64,000 bases of DNA from Pseudomonadota bacterium. Lineage in GTDB: Bacteria; Pseudomonadota; Alphaproteobacteria; Caulobacterales; Caulobacteraceae. A model generated the notes under the pieces. That model saw nothing but the letters and a program-made list of their open reading frames with translations. It was not told where the DNA came from and searched no databases. Numbering within the stretch: the stretch's first letter is position 1; each line of letters opens with the position of its first letter. Below are positions 19,336 to 29,132 of this stretch, piece after piece. The stretch covers positions 1 to 64,000 of the forward strand of contig CAUJHO010000001.1 in assembly GCA_963205025.1 (NCBI GenBank), read 5' to 3'. The position numbers and the translations under genes are program-made.

Positions 19336-20700
19336 ATGAGGCTTCAGGCTATGACCACAGGTGACCGCAGCGTCCGAATGAGCCGCCGACTTGTCGTCGG
19401 TGGGGCCCTGATGACGGTAATGGCGCACTCCACATTGGCGTGGGCCCGGCAAATTGCGGGCGACTGGATCCCCGAACTGGCCGGTCGCTGGGATGTGACC
19501 TTTACCATTCCGCTGGGTGATCTGACGACCGTCTGGGTCGTTGAACAGACACCGTCAGGCGTGACCAGCGTGGCGACAGTCGGCCCCAATCCCATGGCCC
19601 TGTCCCTACGCGAGGTGCGCCGTGACGGATCGAGGGTGCGCCTGTCCGGTCCGACCCGTGCCGGAGACGCCGTATTGGAGGCCCCGCTGGACTCCAGCCG
19701 GCTCCAGGGCCGGTTCACGGCGGGCAATTTGCGCGGAACCTTTGTCGCGACCAAACGCCCGGATGTCCGCTCCCATACGCTGATCGAGATCTTCGACCAG
19801 ACCATCGGCACCTTCGAGGAGATGCTGTTCACATCCACGCCCTTCGACTCTGCCTGGCACGCGCGCAAGGCCGAGCTCAGGGTGACGCTGGAAGGGGCGA
19901 CCGAGCGCGATCTGGTTCGGGTCGTGCGGACCCTGATCGCTTCGACCGGTCTGTCACACAATGACTATCTGCTGGAACCCACGCCCCAGCCCGCGACAGA
20001 GGCGGGTCGCGTTGAGTCGGCGGTGACCTGGCGGCGGCTGGGTGGTGGCCTGGGGTTGATCCGCATCGCCAGCTTTGTCGAAGACCCTGCGGAACGGCAA
20101 AGGCTGGACGAAGCGTTTGGCGAGCTGGCCGATACGCGCGGCCTCGTCGTCGATCTGCGTGGAAACTCCGGCGGCAATCTGGGCCTGGCCATGCGGTTGG
20201 GCGACCGGCTGTTTGCGGCCCAGACCAGCGTCGGGTCCTTCGCCACGCGGCGGGCGCTCGATGCCGCGGGGGTCGTCGCCATGGACGCCCTGTCGGACGA
20301 CGCGTTTGAGACCTTCGGCGGCTATGAGGTCGACGCCTTCCAGCAGGCCCTGACCCACGCCGGCGCTGTCAGGATCGTCACCGGCGGTCGTGCCCCCACC
20401 TATGAGGCGGCCGTCGCCCTGCTGGTGGATAACGGCTGCGCCAGCACGACCGAAGCCATGGCCGCCGTCATCAAGGAAAGCGGCCGCGCGCGCCTGTTCG
20501 GGGCGGCCACCGCCGGACGGATGCTGTCCTCACGGCGCCTGACGGTGATGGACGGCTATACCCTGCGGATCGCCTATGCCGATTTCCGCACGCCGGGCGG
20601 CCTCGATGTCGAGGGCGTCGGCGTAACGCCGGACCAGGTCGCCGGCGATGGTGACGCCGCGGTCCGCGCGGCGACGAGCTGGCTTCGGTCCCAGCGCTGA
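19336..20700 (+). CDS. S41-family peptidase-like exported protein
   Basis: The product has up to 454 residues. An N-terminal signal peptide is probable ([23 protein letters not shown], starting at residue 15; the true start may be 19351 or 19378). The C-terminal half resembles C-terminal-processing/IRBP-like S41 peptidases: [18 protein letters not shown] (271-288), [29 protein letters not shown] (366-394). S370 fits the catalytic serine. Where CtpA-type enzymes have the catalytic lysine (T.GK) there is R395, so it is either of the non-lysine IRBP/tricorn-like branch or inactive. No PDZ domain is obvious. It lies between murC and murB and could process an envelope protein. Confidence 0.75.
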   Translation: MRLQAMTTGDRSVRMSRRLVVGGALMTVMAHSTLAWARQIAGDWIPELAGRWDVTFTIPLGDLTTVWVVEQTPSGVTSVATVGPNPMALSLREVRRDGSRVRLSGPTRAGDAVLEAPLDSSRLQGRFTAGNLRGTFVATKRPDVRSHTLIEIFDQTIGTFEEMLFTSTPFDSAWHARKAELRVTLEGATERDLVRVVRTLIASTGLSHNDYLLEPTPQPATEAGRVESAVTWRRLGGGLGLIRIASFVEDPAERQRLDEAFGELADTRGLVVDLRGNSGGNLGLAMRLGDRLFAAQTSVGSFATRRALDAAGVVAMDALSDDAFETFGGYEVDAFQQALTHAGAVRIVTGGRAPTYEAAVALLVDNGCASTTEAMAAVIKESGRARLFGAATAGRMLSSRRLTVMDGYTLRIAYADFRTPGGLDVEGVGVTPDQVAGDGDAAVRAATSWLRSQR

Positions 20701-20810
20701 GGCCGCGCGGCCAGAGCCGGGTGGACGCGCGCCGCCAGTCGATCTATCCGCACAGATCAGCGCCCTTTCATCTGGGTCCCGGCCCTCGCCGGAACCGAGC
20801 GGAGTTTCAG

Positions 20811-21725
20811 TTGGCCTCTCTCGAACACCTCCCGCCCGTTCGCGGCAAGCTGCTGCTCAATGAGCCTCTGGGCCCCTACACCTGGTTCCGGGTCGGCGGT
20901 GCGGCGGACGCCCTGTTCATTCCGGCCGATGCCGATGACCTGGCGGATTTTCTGAAGGGGCTGGACCCATCCGTCCCGGTGACGGTTTTGGGCGTCGGCT
21001 CCAACGTCATCGTGCGCGATGGCGGCGTCGAGGGGGTGGTCATCCGGCTGGTGGGGCGGCCCTGGGCCCAGATCACCACGGACGGCGACACCATCAAGGC
21101 TGGCGCCGGCGCGCTGGATTCCATGGTTGCCAAGGCATCGGCCAAGGCTGGTCTTGCCGGGCTGGAATTCTATGCCGGCATCCCCGGCACCGTCGGCGGG
21201 GCCCTGACCATGAACGCCGGCTGTTACGGGTCAGAGACGAAGGACATCCTGGTTTCGGCCTGGGGCCTGACGCGGCGGGGTGAGCGGGTCGACTATGCCC
21301 TGGCTGATTTCGGCTACACCTACCGGCACTCGGTCGTCCCTGAAAACGAGATCATCTGGGTCGAGGCCACCTATCGCGGCACGCCCGCCGACCCGACCGA
21401 GGTTCAGGCCAAGATCGACGAGATCACCTCCCGCCGCGAACTGACCCAGCCGATTCGCGAAAAGACCGGCGGTTCGACCTTCAAGAACCCGCCGGGCCAT
21501 TCGAGCTGGAAGCTGGTCGATGAGGCCGGCTGGCGCGGCAAGCTGTTCGCCGTCACGGGCGGCGGGGCCATGTTCAGTGACCTGCATTCCAACTTCATGA
21601 TCAACCCCGGTGAGGCCACCGCCGCCGACATCGAAGGTCTGGGCGAGGCCGTCCGCGCCGATGTGAAACAGAAGTCGGGCATCCAGCTCGACTGGGAGAT
21701 CAAGCGGATCGGGCGAACGGGATAA
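20811..21725 (+). CDS. murB: UDP-N-acetylenolpyruvylglucosamine reductase
   Basis: MurB is an FAD flavoenzyme that reduces UDP-GlcNAc-enolpyruvate to UDP-MurNAc with NADPH. I chose TTG 20811 ([20 protein letters not shown]), giving 304 residues and a GGAG ribosome-binding site 7 nt upstream; GTG 20721 would add a 30-residue Arg/Pro-rich extension. Motifs are [24 protein letters not shown], the FAD-binding [18 protein letters not shown] and the type-I GGSTFKNP with the catalytic serine, plus [10 protein letters not shown]. Confidence 0.95.
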   Translation: MASLEHLPPVRGKLLLNEPLGPYTWFRVGGAADALFIPADADDLADFLKGLDPSVPVTVLGVGSNVIVRDGGVEGVVIRLVGRPWAQITTDGDTIKAGAGALDSMVAKASAKAGLAGLEFYAGIPGTVGGALTMNAGCYGSETKDILVSAWGLTRRGERVDYALADFGYTYRHSVVPENEIIWVEATYRGTPADPTEVQAKIDEITSRRELTQPIREKTGGSTFKNPPGHSSWKLVDEAGWRGKLFAVTGGGAMFSDLHSNFMINPGEATAADIEGLGEAVRADVKQKSGIQLDWEIKRIGRTG

Positions 21726-21806
21726 TTCGCCACATCCGCCGTCTGGTAAACCAGACGTAAACCAAGGTTGACCCATCAAGGTCGCTCGCGCCCTGCCGAG
21801 TGGTCC

Positions 21807-22745
21807 ATGTCCCGCAACCCGTCCGAAACCCACGTCGCCGTCCTGATGGGCGGATTGTCGTCCGAGCGCGAGGTTTCGCTCGTGTCGGGTCGAGAATGTG
21901 CCAAGGCGTTGCGCGCCGGAGGCTTCCGGGTCAGCGAGGTGGATGCGGGCCGGGATCTGGCGGCGACCCTGAGCGCGCTGAAACCCGACGTCGCCTTCAA
22001 TGCCCTGCACGGCGTCTGGGGCGAGGACGGCTGCGTCCAGGGCGTGCTGGAAACGCTCGGTATTCCCTATACCCATTCCGGCGTCCTGGCCTCGGCCCTG
22101 GCCATGGACAAGGACAAGTCCAAGGCCGTTTTGAAGGCGGCCGGGGTGGCCGTGCCCGGTGGCGGCCTGTTCGACCGGCATGAGGTGGCGCGCCGCCATG
22201 TCATCGAGCCGCCCTATGTCGTCAAACCCAATGCTGAGGGATCGTCGGTCGGGGTCTATCTGATCCGCGAAGGCTCCAACGATTTCGCCGTCGAGGTCGG
22301 GACCGCCGGCTGGGCCTACGGCGATGAGGTCATGGTCGAGCCCTATGTCGCCGGGCAGGAACTGTGCGTCACCGTGCTGGGCGAGGCCGGCGGCCCGCGC
22401 GCCCTGACCGTCACGGACATTACCCCGACCCAGGGCTTCTACGACTACGAGGCCAAATATGCGCCGGGCGGCTCGACCCACAAGCTACCCGCCGTTCTGC
22501 CGCCCGCGATCTTCGAACGCTGCCTGCGGGAGGCCGAGGCCGCCCACCGCGCCATGGGGTGTCGCGGCGTCAGCCGGTCGGACTTCCGTTATGACGGCGT
22601 TAAGGACGTTCTCGTTCTTCTGGAGGTCAACACCCAGCCGGGCATGACCCCGACCTCGCTCGCGCCCGAGCAGGCGGCCTACTCCGGCATGGATTTCGAA
22701 GCTCTGGTGCGGTGGATGGTGGAGGACGCCTCATGCCGGCGGTGA
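21807..22745 (+). CDS. ddl: D-alanine--D-alanine ligase
   Basis: An ATP-grasp enzyme that makes D-Ala-D-Ala for MurF. From ATG 21807 ([25 protein letters not shown]) it has 312 residues. Family signatures are visible: [49 protein letters not shown] and, at the end, [10 protein letters not shown] and [18 protein letters not shown]. It follows murB after 81 bp and overlaps the ftsQ start by 13 nt. Confidence 0.96.
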   Translation: MSRNPSETHVAVLMGGLSSEREVSLVSGRECAKALRAGGFRVSEVDAGRDLAATLSALKPDVAFNALHGVWGEDGCVQGVLETLGIPYTHSGVLASALAMDKDKSKAVLKAAGVAVPGGGLFDRHEVARRHVIEPPYVVKPNAEGSSVGVYLIREGSNDFAVEVGTAGWAYGDEVMVEPYVAGQELCVTVLGEAGGPRALTVTDITPTQGFYDYEAKYAPGGSTHKLPAVLPPAIFERCLREAEAAHRAMGCRGVSRSDFRYDGVKDVLVLLEVNTQPGMTPTSLAPEQAAYSGMDFEALVRWMVEDASCRR

Positions 22746-23590
22746 TCCGAGGCGGACGCCGACAGGCGACGCCGGCTCCGCGCCGGCGGGCGGCGGCCCA
22801 GCCGCGTGGACCGGCGCGTGCCCAACAGGCCCCGGCAACCTTCTTCGATCAGGGCCTGACCCCGGGCATGGCCTGGATGGGCCTTGGGGGCTTCGCCTTC
22901 ATCGCCGTGGCCATCGCCCTGTTCGGCTGGGGGGCGGATCTCTCGCGCGCGACCGGCCGGGCCATCGACAACCAGATCGCGGCCCTGGGCTTCCGTCTGG
23001 AGCAGGTCCATGTCCAGGGTGCCAGCGCCGCAGGCCAGCGCGCTATTCTGGATGAGCTTCGTCTGGAACGAGGCCAGCCCCTGGTCTTCATGAACCTCGA
23101 CGCCCTGCGCGATCAGGTCGAGGGCGTGGGCTGGGTCAGCGAGGCCCGCGTCGTGCGCCTGTTGCCGAACACCCTGGTGATCGAGGTGAGCGAACGTCGC
23201 CCCACCGCTGTCTGGCAGCTGGAGGGCGAGACCCGCGTCGTCGATGCCAATGGCACGGTGATCCCGGGGGCCGAGCCCGGACGCTTTGCCGAGCTTCCCT
23301 TGCTGGTCGGGGCGGGCGCGAACCAGGCGGCTTCAGAGTTGATCCCGCTCGTTCAGCGGTGGCCGCGTCTGCGGGACCGGCTGGATGCGGCGGTCTGGGT
23401 CGATGGCCGGCGCTGGAACCTGCTTCTGCGCGACGGCAGCGTCATCCAGCTTCCGGCCGAAGGCCTGGACCAGGCCTTCGTTCAACTGGAGGCCATGGAT
23501 CAGGCCGAGCGCTTGCTCGACCTGGGATTTGCGCGCGTGGACATGAGAGTGGCGGGCAATGTGGCGATCGAGCCGCGGGGCGCGGCGTGA
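22733..23590 (+). CDS. ftsQ: Cell division protein FtsQ
   Basis: A 285-residue bitopic divisome protein from ATG 22733 ([11 protein letters not shown]). A basic, proline-rich cytoplasmic tail is followed by one transmembrane helix (about 47-66), a POTRA domain ([21 protein letters not shown]...) and the FtsQ/DivIB beta domain ([29 protein letters not shown]). It scaffolds FtsL/FtsB and FtsW/FtsI. The start lies inside the end of ddl. A C-rich/G-rich hairpin lies in the 49-bp gap before ftsA (23603-23619). Confidence 0.93.
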   Translation: MPAVIRGGRRQATPAPRRRAAAQPRGPARAQQAPATFFDQGLTPGMAWMGLGGFAFIAVAIALFGWGADLSRATGRAIDNQIAALGFRLEQVHVQGASAAGQRAILDELRLERGQPLVFMNLDALRDQVEGVGWVSEARVVRLLPNTLVIEVSERRPTAVWQLEGETRVVDANGTVIPGAEPGRFAELPLLVGAGANQAASELIPLVQRWPRLRDRLDAAVWVDGRRWNLLLRDGSVIQLPAEGLDQAFVQLEAMDQAERLLDLGFARVDMRVAGNVAIEPRGAA

Positions 23591-23602
23591 GGAATGGGGC
23601 GA

Positions 23603-23619
23603 ACCCCCTCTGTGGGGGT
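23603..23619 (+). promoter_or_regulatory. Small hairpin between ftsQ and ftsA
   Basis: Six-base perfect arms, ACCCCC and GGGGGT, with a 5-nt loop lie in the only sizeable gap between ftsQ and ftsA, about 20 nt before the ftsA start. It could be an mRNA processing or attenuation point, or chance in GC-rich DNA. Confidence 0.3.
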
Positions 23620-23639
23620 GATCGGGGTCTGGTGAACGA

Positions 23640-24974
23640 ATGACGCGGCTTGGCGGTCGGGAAAAAACTGGTGAAGGCCTCGGGAGCCTCGGGGTCGGCA
23701 AGTCCGGCGCGGTGACGGCGCTCGACCTGGGCGCGTCCAAGGTCGCCTGCTTCATCATGACGCCGGACGGGGTGCGCCGGGCCGACCAGACGGTGCGGGT
23801 GGCCTATATGGGCCATGTCCAGTCACGCGGCCTGCGCGGCGGGGCGCTGGTCGATCTGGAACAGGCCGCCGACGCGGTGTCCCACGCGGTGCAACGCGCC
23901 GAGCGCGACCACGCCGACGCCGTGTCGGGGGCCGTCGTCACCACCGCCATCGGCCAGCAGTACGGCCATCGGATCACCACCTCGGTGTCGCTGGGCGCGC
24001 GCGCCATTCGCGATTCAGATCTGTTTCGCGCCATCGCCAGCGCCCTGGGCCGCGCCAATCTGCCGGGCCGTCGTCCGATCCACATCCTGCCGCTGCGCTG
24101 GACGGTGGATGCCGGCCCCCCGGTGCGCGATCCGCGCGGCCTGACCGGTGACCAGCTGGGGCTGGAACTCCTGATCGTCACCATGGCCGAAACAGCCTTC
24201 ACCTCGCTGTCCCATTGCCTGGCCCTGGCCCATCTTGATCTGGAAGGTGTGGTGTCGGCCCCCTTTATGTCGGCCCTGTCGGTGCTGGAAGAGGACGAGA
24301 AGGAACTGGGCTGCGCCTGTATCGACATGGGCGGCGGCTCGACCACGGCGGCGGTCTTTGCCGGCGGTTCGCTGGTGCATGTCGATGGGGTGCCGGTCGG
24401 GGGCGTCCATGTCACCCAGGACATTGCTCGCGGCCTGTCCACCTCCATGAACGGGGCTGAGCGGCTCAAGACCATGCATGGCTCGTGCATGGCCTCTGCC
24501 CACGAAGACGGCGAACAGATCGAGGCCCCGGCCCGGGGCGATGATCCGAATGCCCCGCCGATCCGCGTCGACCGCGGCATCGTCACCAACATCATCGCGC
24601 CGCGCGTCGAAGAAACCCTCGAACTGGTCCGCGACCGATTGAAGCAGTCCGGCGCGCCGTTCGAGCCGGGGGCCAGCATCGTCCTGACCGGCGGGGCCAG
24701 CCAGCTGGTCGGTGTGCGCGAAATGGCCGTGCGTGTGTTCGATGGTCGTCCGGTGCGTCTGGCCCGGCCGATGCGTAGCCCGCACCTGGCTGATGCCGCC
24801 TCGGGGCCGGGCTTCTGCGCGGCCTCCGGCGTACTCGTTCGCGCCGCCTATGGCCCGCGTGAGGCCGTGTCAGCCAAGAAGATGCTGTCCGCGCGGATCG
24901 GTCCGGGGGCCACGGCCCAGGGGCAGGATGGCCTCGTGCCGCGCATGATCCGCTGGGTCGCCGAGAACTTCTGA
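23640..24974 (+). CDS. ftsA: Cell division protein FtsA
   Basis: An actin-like ATPase that tethers FtsZ to the membrane and recruits later division proteins. It has 444 residues with actin-fold phosphate-binding motifs (VTALDLGASKVACFI near residue 25; ACIDMGGGSTTAAVFAGG in the second half), the FtsA-specific 1C domain in between, the ADP-binding VLTGGASQLVGVREMA, and a C-terminal amphipathic tail (GLVPRMIRWVAENF) that fits the membrane-targeting helix. An N-terminal extension of about 24 residues precedes the fold. Confidence 0.95.
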   Translation: MTRLGGREKTGEGLGSLGVGKSGAVTALDLGASKVACFIMTPDGVRRADQTVRVAYMGHVQSRGLRGGALVDLEQAADAVSHAVQRAERDHADAVSGAVVTTAIGQQYGHRITTSVSLGARAIRDSDLFRAIASALGRANLPGRRPIHILPLRWTVDAGPPVRDPRGLTGDQLGLELLIVTMAETAFTSLSHCLALAHLDLEGVVSAPFMSALSVLEEDEKELGCACIDMGGGSTTAAVFAGGSLVHVDGVPVGGVHVTQDIARGLSTSMNGAERLKTMHGSCMASAHEDGEQIEAPARGDDPNAPPIRVDRGIVTNIIAPRVEETLELVRDRLKQSGAPFEPGASIVLTGGASQLVGVREMAVRVFDGRPVRLARPMRSPHLADAASGPGFCAASGVLVRAAYGPREAVSAKKMLSARIGPGATAQGQDGLVPRMIRWVAENF

Positions 24975-24975
24975 C

Positions 24976-25398
24976 CTATTCGACGACGAAACCCATCGCG
25001 CCGCGACAGTTGCCCGCATCACAGCCGGGCGGATTGTTGCGCGGATTGTTGTGGATCAGGGCATACAGCGGTGTCCGACCCGTCCGCGCCCGCGTTCCCG
25101 CCGTCACCAGGGCCGCCGCCAGCCCGGCGTTGGCCCGGATGTCGACGGCGATATAGTCCGGCGGCTGGCTCGCGGTTCCTTCACCCCGGCCATTAGCACA
25201 GCGGACATGGGAGCGATCTTCAAAAGCTGCGATCTCGACGACGTCGCATGATACCCAGCTGAGGCCGTCGATCGCCCTGAGGTCACTGAGGCCCTCGGGC
25301 AGGCGCGCCAGGTCGGGAACCCCCAGGATCGGCTGGGCGGCGGCGTTTGCCGCGGCGGCCATCGTTGCGAGGGTGCAGGCAAGCAGCAGTTTCGGCAT
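24976..25398 (-). CDS. Small exported protein of unknown function
   Basis: The product has 140 residues from ATG 25398 (MPKLLLACTLATMAAAANAAAQ, a clear signal peptide with an Ala-rich cleavage region). The mature part has four cysteines (WVSCDVV, VRCANG, GCDAGNC) that probably form disulfides. No family is recognised. It is inserted in reverse between ftsA and ftsZ, ends 1 bp after the ftsA stop, and shares its upstream region with ftsZ. Confidence 0.7.
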   Translation of the reverse strand: MPKLLLACTLATMAAAANAAAQPILGVPDLARLPEGLSDLRAIDGLSWVSCDVVEIAAFEDRSHVRCANGRGEGTASQPPDYIAVDIRANAGLAAALVTAGTRARTGRTPLYALIHNNPRNNPPGCDAGNCRGAMGFVVE

Positions 25399-25600
25399 GT
25401 CGATCCTACCTATCCGTGTTCGTTCAGAGGTGTAACCGAGCTTTATGGTTAACAAAACCCTAGAAGGAATCGCGACTCACGCTATCGCGGTAACCGGTCC
25501 TTAAGACTGGTGGCTTTTCATTAACCCTGTCCGTGGACGGTGCTTCGCAGGCGGCGAAGCAAAGCGAATCGAGCGGATCGGGTCGGAGGTCGATAGAAAA
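25399..25600 (+). promoter_or_regulatory. ftsZ upstream region with GANTC sites
   Basis: This 202-bp intergenic segment carries three GANTC sites, GAATC at 25467-25471, GACTC at 25474-25478 and GAATC at 25566-25570. GANTC is the target of the cell-cycle methyltransferase CcrM, and CcrM/GcrA control of ftsZ is established in Caulobacter crescentus. Half-site motifs of the CtrA type (TTAAC at 25450 and at 25530) are also present, though no full TTAA-N7-TTAA box was found. Confidence 0.55.
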
Positions 25601-27163
25601 ATGCGTGATCTGGGTCTTTCGGCGCCCAAGGCGACGGAACTGAAGCCCCGCATCGTGGTGTTCGGTGTGGGCGGCGCAGGCGGCAATGCCGTCAACAACA
25701 TGATTACGGCCAGCCTCGAGGGCTGCGACTTCGTCGTGGCCAATACGGATGCCCAGCACCTGACCTATTCCAAGTCGGATGCCCGCATTCAGCTCGGCGC
25801 GACCATCACCCAGGGCCTCGGGGCCGGGGCGCATCCCGAGGTCGGGATGAATGCCGCCGAGGAGTCCGAGGAAGAGATCAACGCCCACCTCGACGGCGCA
25901 CACATGGTCTTCATCACCGCCGGCATGGGCGGTGGCACCGGTACGGGTGCGGCTCCGGTCATTGCGCGCTGCGCCCGTGATCGCGGCATCCTGACGGTCG
26001 GCGTCGTGACCAAGCCCTTCAGCTTTGAAGGTCGCCATCGCGCCCGCCTGGCGGACGCCGGCATCGCCGAGCTTCAGCGCTACGTCGACACCCTGATCGT
26101 CATTCCGAACCAGAACCTGTTCCGCATCGCCAACGAGAAGACGGGCTTCACCGAAGCCTTCGGCCTGGCCGATGAGGTGCTGCTGGCTGGCGTTCGGTCC
26201 ATCACCGACCTGATGGTGCTGCCGGGCCTGATCAATCTCGATTTCGCCGACGTCCGCGCCGTCATGTCCGAAATGGGCAAGGCGATGATGGGCACCGGCG
26301 AGGCGACTGGCGAAGATCGTGCCACGACCGCCGCCCAGGCCGCCATCCAGAACCCGCTTCTGGACGACACCTCGCTGCGCGGGGCCAAGGCCGTGCTGGT
26401 CAACATCACCGGCGGCAAGGACATGACCCTGATGGAGGTCGATGAGGCCGCCAACATCATCTGGGGTGAAGTCGATCCTGAGGCCAACTTCATCTTCGGG
26501 GCCGCTTTCGATCCCGATCTGGAAGGCAAGCTGCGCGTGTCGGTGGTTGCCACCGGCATGGACGAGGTCGCCATTCAGAAGATCGAGCCGGCCCCGATGC
26601 GGCGCACCGAGGCGGTGGCTCGCCCGATCACTCAGACCCCGGCGGTCACCGAGCCGACCCCGGTCGAGCCGATCGCCGCGACCGCCGACCTGACCGGCTT
26701 CCAGCCCGAGCCGGCCGTGCGTCGCGCCCAGGCCGACCTGGAAGTTGCCGCCCGCACCCTCGATCCTCGCCAGATCCTTGTGGAGGACACGCTCTCCACG
26801 ACCTCTGAGCCGCGCGTCGTCGCCCGCATCGTCGACCCGATGGTCGAGGAGCTGGAAGCCCAGGGCGACCTCTATCTGTCCGAAGGGGCTCCTGAGCCGC
26901 GCCGCCCGGCTCCTGAGCCTGAGCCCGCCCGGACGCGCGATGCCGATCTCTATATGGATCGTCGCGAGCCGCCCAAGAAGGACCGTTTCACCCTGTTCGG
27001 CCGTCGCAAGTCCGAACCGGCTCCGCCGCGCGAGACGGAGCATCAGCGTGCCACGCCGCAGTTGAAGCCGACCCAGCAGGTCGAGCCGACGCCGACGACC
27101 GCCGCGGTGCCTGAGGAAGACGATCTCAACATCCCGGCCTTCCTGCGCCGTCTGGCCAACTAG
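25601..27163 (+). CDS. ftsZ: Cell division GTPase FtsZ
   Basis: A tubulin-like GTPase that forms the Z ring. The 520-residue length fits the long alphaproteobacterial type. The GTP-binding domain starts [17 protein letters not shown], with the tubulin signature GGGTGTG at 110-116 and the T7-loop region [12 protein letters not shown] long, acidic Pro/Glu/Arg-rich linker (about 330-500) precedes the conserved C-terminal peptide [14 protein letters not shown], which binds FtsA and other partners. It is probably transcribed from its own promoter in the upstream gap. Confidence 0.98.
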   Translation: MRDLGLSAPKATELKPRIVVFGVGGAGGNAVNNMITASLEGCDFVVANTDAQHLTYSKSDARIQLGATITQGLGAGAHPEVGMNAAEESEEEINAHLDGAHMVFITAGMGGGTGTGAAPVIARCARDRGILTVGVVTKPFSFEGRHRARLADAGIAELQRYVDTLIVIPNQNLFRIANEKTGFTEAFGLADEVLLAGVRSITDLMVLPGLINLDFADVRAVMSEMGKAMMGTGEATGEDRATTAAQAAIQNPLLDDTSLRGAKAVLVNITGGKDMTLMEVDEAANIIWGEVDPEANFIFGAAFDPDLEGKLRVSVVATGMDEVAIQKIEPAPMRRTEAVARPITQTPAVTEPTPVEPIAATADLTGFQPEPAVRRAQADLEVAARTLDPRQILVEDTLSTTSEPRVVARIVDPMVEELEAQGDLYLSEGAPEPRRPAPEPEPARTRDADLYMDRREPPKKDRFTLFGRRKSEPAPPRETEHQRATPQLKPTQQVEPTPTTAAVPEEDDLNIPAFLRRLAN

Positions 27164-27320
27164 ACCGTTTCATCGCCCGAGACGCGCCGCTCGCGAGACA
27201 TCGCGGGCGGTCGTTTCGCCTGATGGCGGCTTTCGAAACAAAGCGAAACCTGACTTGGCTTTTGCCTGACACCCGACACGGTTAAGGGCGTACTGCGGTT
27301 CCCTGTGTGGGGAGCGCGAG

Positions 27321-28244
27321 TTGCGTTTCAGAGGTTTCGTCGTGGCGTCTGCCATCAAGGATCAGCACGAACACACCCTGGCGGGCCCGGCCATCTGCGC
27401 CGGCGTCGGGGTGCATTCCGGGCGGCGCACGCGGCTGTCGATCCGGCCGGCACCGGCGGGGACGGGCATCGTCTTCGTGCGCGCCGATGTGACCGACCGC
27501 GACAATCGCATTCCCGTGGCCGGCGACACCGTGGTCGACAGCCGCCTGAACACCGTCATCGCCAATGCCGACGGGGTCCGGGTCGCGACCATCGAGCATC
27601 TGATGGCCGCGTTGGTGGCGCTGGGCGTCTCCAATGCCGTCATCGAGCTGGACGGCGAGGAAGTGCCGATCATGGACGGCTCGGCCCTGCCGTTCGTGCA
27701 GCTGCTGGACCGGGCCGGCTTCCGCCGTCAGGAAACGCCCCAGAGCTATATCGAGGTGATCGAGCCGATCGAGGTCATCGAGGGCGACAAGTCGGCGCGT
27801 CTGGTGCCCTGCGATCGCTATGAGATGCGCTTCGAGATCGACTTCGCCTCGGCCGTGATCGGCAATCAGGTCGTGGATTTCGTGGTCGACGAGCAGACGT
27901 TCCGCGACGAGATCATGGCGGCGCGCACCTTTGGCTTCGCCCATGAGGTCGAGGCCCTGCGCCAGATGGGCCTGGCCCGTGGCGGTTCGCTGGAAAACGC
28001 CGTGGTCATCGACGGTGACCGTATCCTCAATGACGGCGGCCTACGCATGGAGCGCGAGTTCGTGCGCCACAAGGCCCTGGACGCCATCGGCGACCTGTTC
28101 GTCCTGGGGGCCCCGCTGCTGGCTCGCTACGAAGGCGTCAAGGGCGGCCATGCCCTGAACAACAAGCTGGTGCGTGAGCTCCTGGCCAATCCGAGCAAGT
28201 GGCGCGTCGTGACGCGGGTGCCGAAACTGGCGCAGAGCGCCTAA
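27321..28244 (+). CDS. lpxC: UDP-3-O-acyl-GlcNAc deacetylase LpxC
   Basis: A zinc enzyme and the committed step of lipid A synthesis. It has 307 residues, with the likely zinc ligands H93 (IEHLMAAL), H250 and D254 (HKALDAIGD) and the catalytic H277 (KGGHALNN), plus EVPIMDGSA. The start TTG 27321 follows a GGAG 7-10 nt upstream; alternative starts are not obvious. 157 bp separate it from ftsZ; that gap contains short inverted repeats but no clear terminator. Its stop overlaps that of the convergent pgeF gene. Confidence 0.95.
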   Translation: MRFRGFVVASAIKDQHEHTLAGPAICAGVGVHSGRRTRLSIRPAPAGTGIVFVRADVTDRDNRIPVAGDTVVDSRLNTVIANADGVRVATIEHLMAALVALGVSNAVIELDGEEVPIMDGSALPFVQLLDRAGFRRQETPQSYIEVIEPIEVIEGDKSARLVPCDRYEMRFEIDFASAVIGNQVVDFVVDEQTFRDEIMAARTFGFAHEVEALRQMGLARGGSLENAVVIDGDRILNDGGLRMEREFVRHKALDAIGDLFVLGAPLLARYEGVKGGHALNNKLVRELLANPSKWRVVTRVPKLAQSA

Positions 28245-29011
28245 AGCGCGATCGCGCTCATCAATCGCCCGAAGTCCGGCTCTCCGGCCAGGAACGCCCG
28301 TCGGTTCGAAAAGAACAGCGCCGCATCCGCACGCGTGTCGTGGCCGGTCCAGGCGGCGTCGCCGACGCCGGCTAGCTCCAGCCGCCACAGGACGAAGCCC
28401 GGCAGGTCGAACATCCGCTTGTCGGGGGAGTGTGCGGCGATGAAGAACCGCTCCGAGCCGGGGGCCTCGGCTGCGAACCGGTCCTGATAGTCGGCCCCGA
28501 CCTCATAGCTTTCCTGGGCGATGCAGGGGCCGACCACCGCCACCATCCGCGTCGGCTCGGCCCCCAGCCCCTGCATGGCCTGGATCGTCGCGGCGACGAT
28601 GCCGCCCAACGCCCCCTTCCAGCCGGCATGGGCCGCGCCCACCACGCCGGCGACCGGATCCGCCAGCAGGATCGGCGCACAATCCGCAGTCAGCACCGCA
28701 CAGATCACCCCCGGAGCCTGCGTCACCGCCGCGTCACCTTCGGGCCGCTCCCCACGCCAGCCGGCCTCGGCCACATGGGCGATGGCTGAATGCACCTGAT
28801 AGCAGGCGGCGAAGTCGTCAGCCGTTCCGCCCAGGTGGGTCGCAATCCGGCGTCGGTTCTCGGCCACGGCGGCGGGATCGTCCTTTGACCCGACCCCGGT
28901 GTTCAGCCCGGCATAGATGCCGCCTGAGACGCCGCCCTGGCGCGTAAAGAAGCCGTGTTTCACGCCGGCGACGGTGAGGAGAGGGTGGGTGATGGGTTCT
29001 AGCTGGCTCAA
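28241..29011 (-). CDS. pgeF: Purine nucleoside phosphorylase / PgeF-type laccase-domain protein
   Basis: A Cu-oxidase_4 (YfiH/LACC1-like) protein. Members act as purine nucleoside phosphorylase/adenosine deaminase, and E. coli PgeF edits wrongly built peptidoglycan precursors. Motifs include GFFTRQGGVSGGIY, the metal-site TADCAPILLAD, HAGWKGALGGI and GPCIAQESYEV. The start is uncertain: TTG 29011 gives 256 residues and matches the usual N-terminus; an upstream TTG at 29074 would translate part of a repeat element. Last gene of the lgt-methyltransferase-pgeF set. Confidence 0.88.
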   Translation of the reverse strand: MSQLEPITHPLLTVAGVKHGFFTRQGGVSGGIYAGLNTGVGSKDDPAAVAENRRRIATHLGGTADDFAACYQVHSAIAHVAEAGWRGERPEGDAAVTQAPGVICAVLTADCAPILLADPVAGVVGAAHAGWKGALGGIVAATIQAMQGLGAEPTRMVAVVGPCIAQESYEVGADYQDRFAAEAPGSERFFIAAHSPDKRMFDLPGFVLWRLELAGVGDAAWTGHDTRADAALFFSNRRAFLAGEPDFGRLMSAIAL

Positions 29012-29080
29012 CAACTCGCCTCGTCTATCCCGTCTCCCGACGGGTGAGGGTCGGATCGCGCCGGGTTCTGACAATACCGA

Positions 29081-29124
29081 CCCTCATCCGCCCCGTCGGG
29101 GCACCTTCTCCCAACGGGAGAAGG
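29081..29124. repeat. REP element with two hairpins
   Basis: Two adjacent palindromes lie between the methyltransferase and pgeF: GCCCCGTCGGGGC (29090-29102) and CCTTCTCCC-AAC-GGGAGAAGG (29104-29124, perfect 9-bp arms), preceded by CCCTCATCCG. This arrangement is typical of repetitive extragenic palindromes in alphaproteobacteria. It may stabilise or trim the transcript. Confidence 0.7.
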
Positions 29125-29132
29125 AAACCAAG

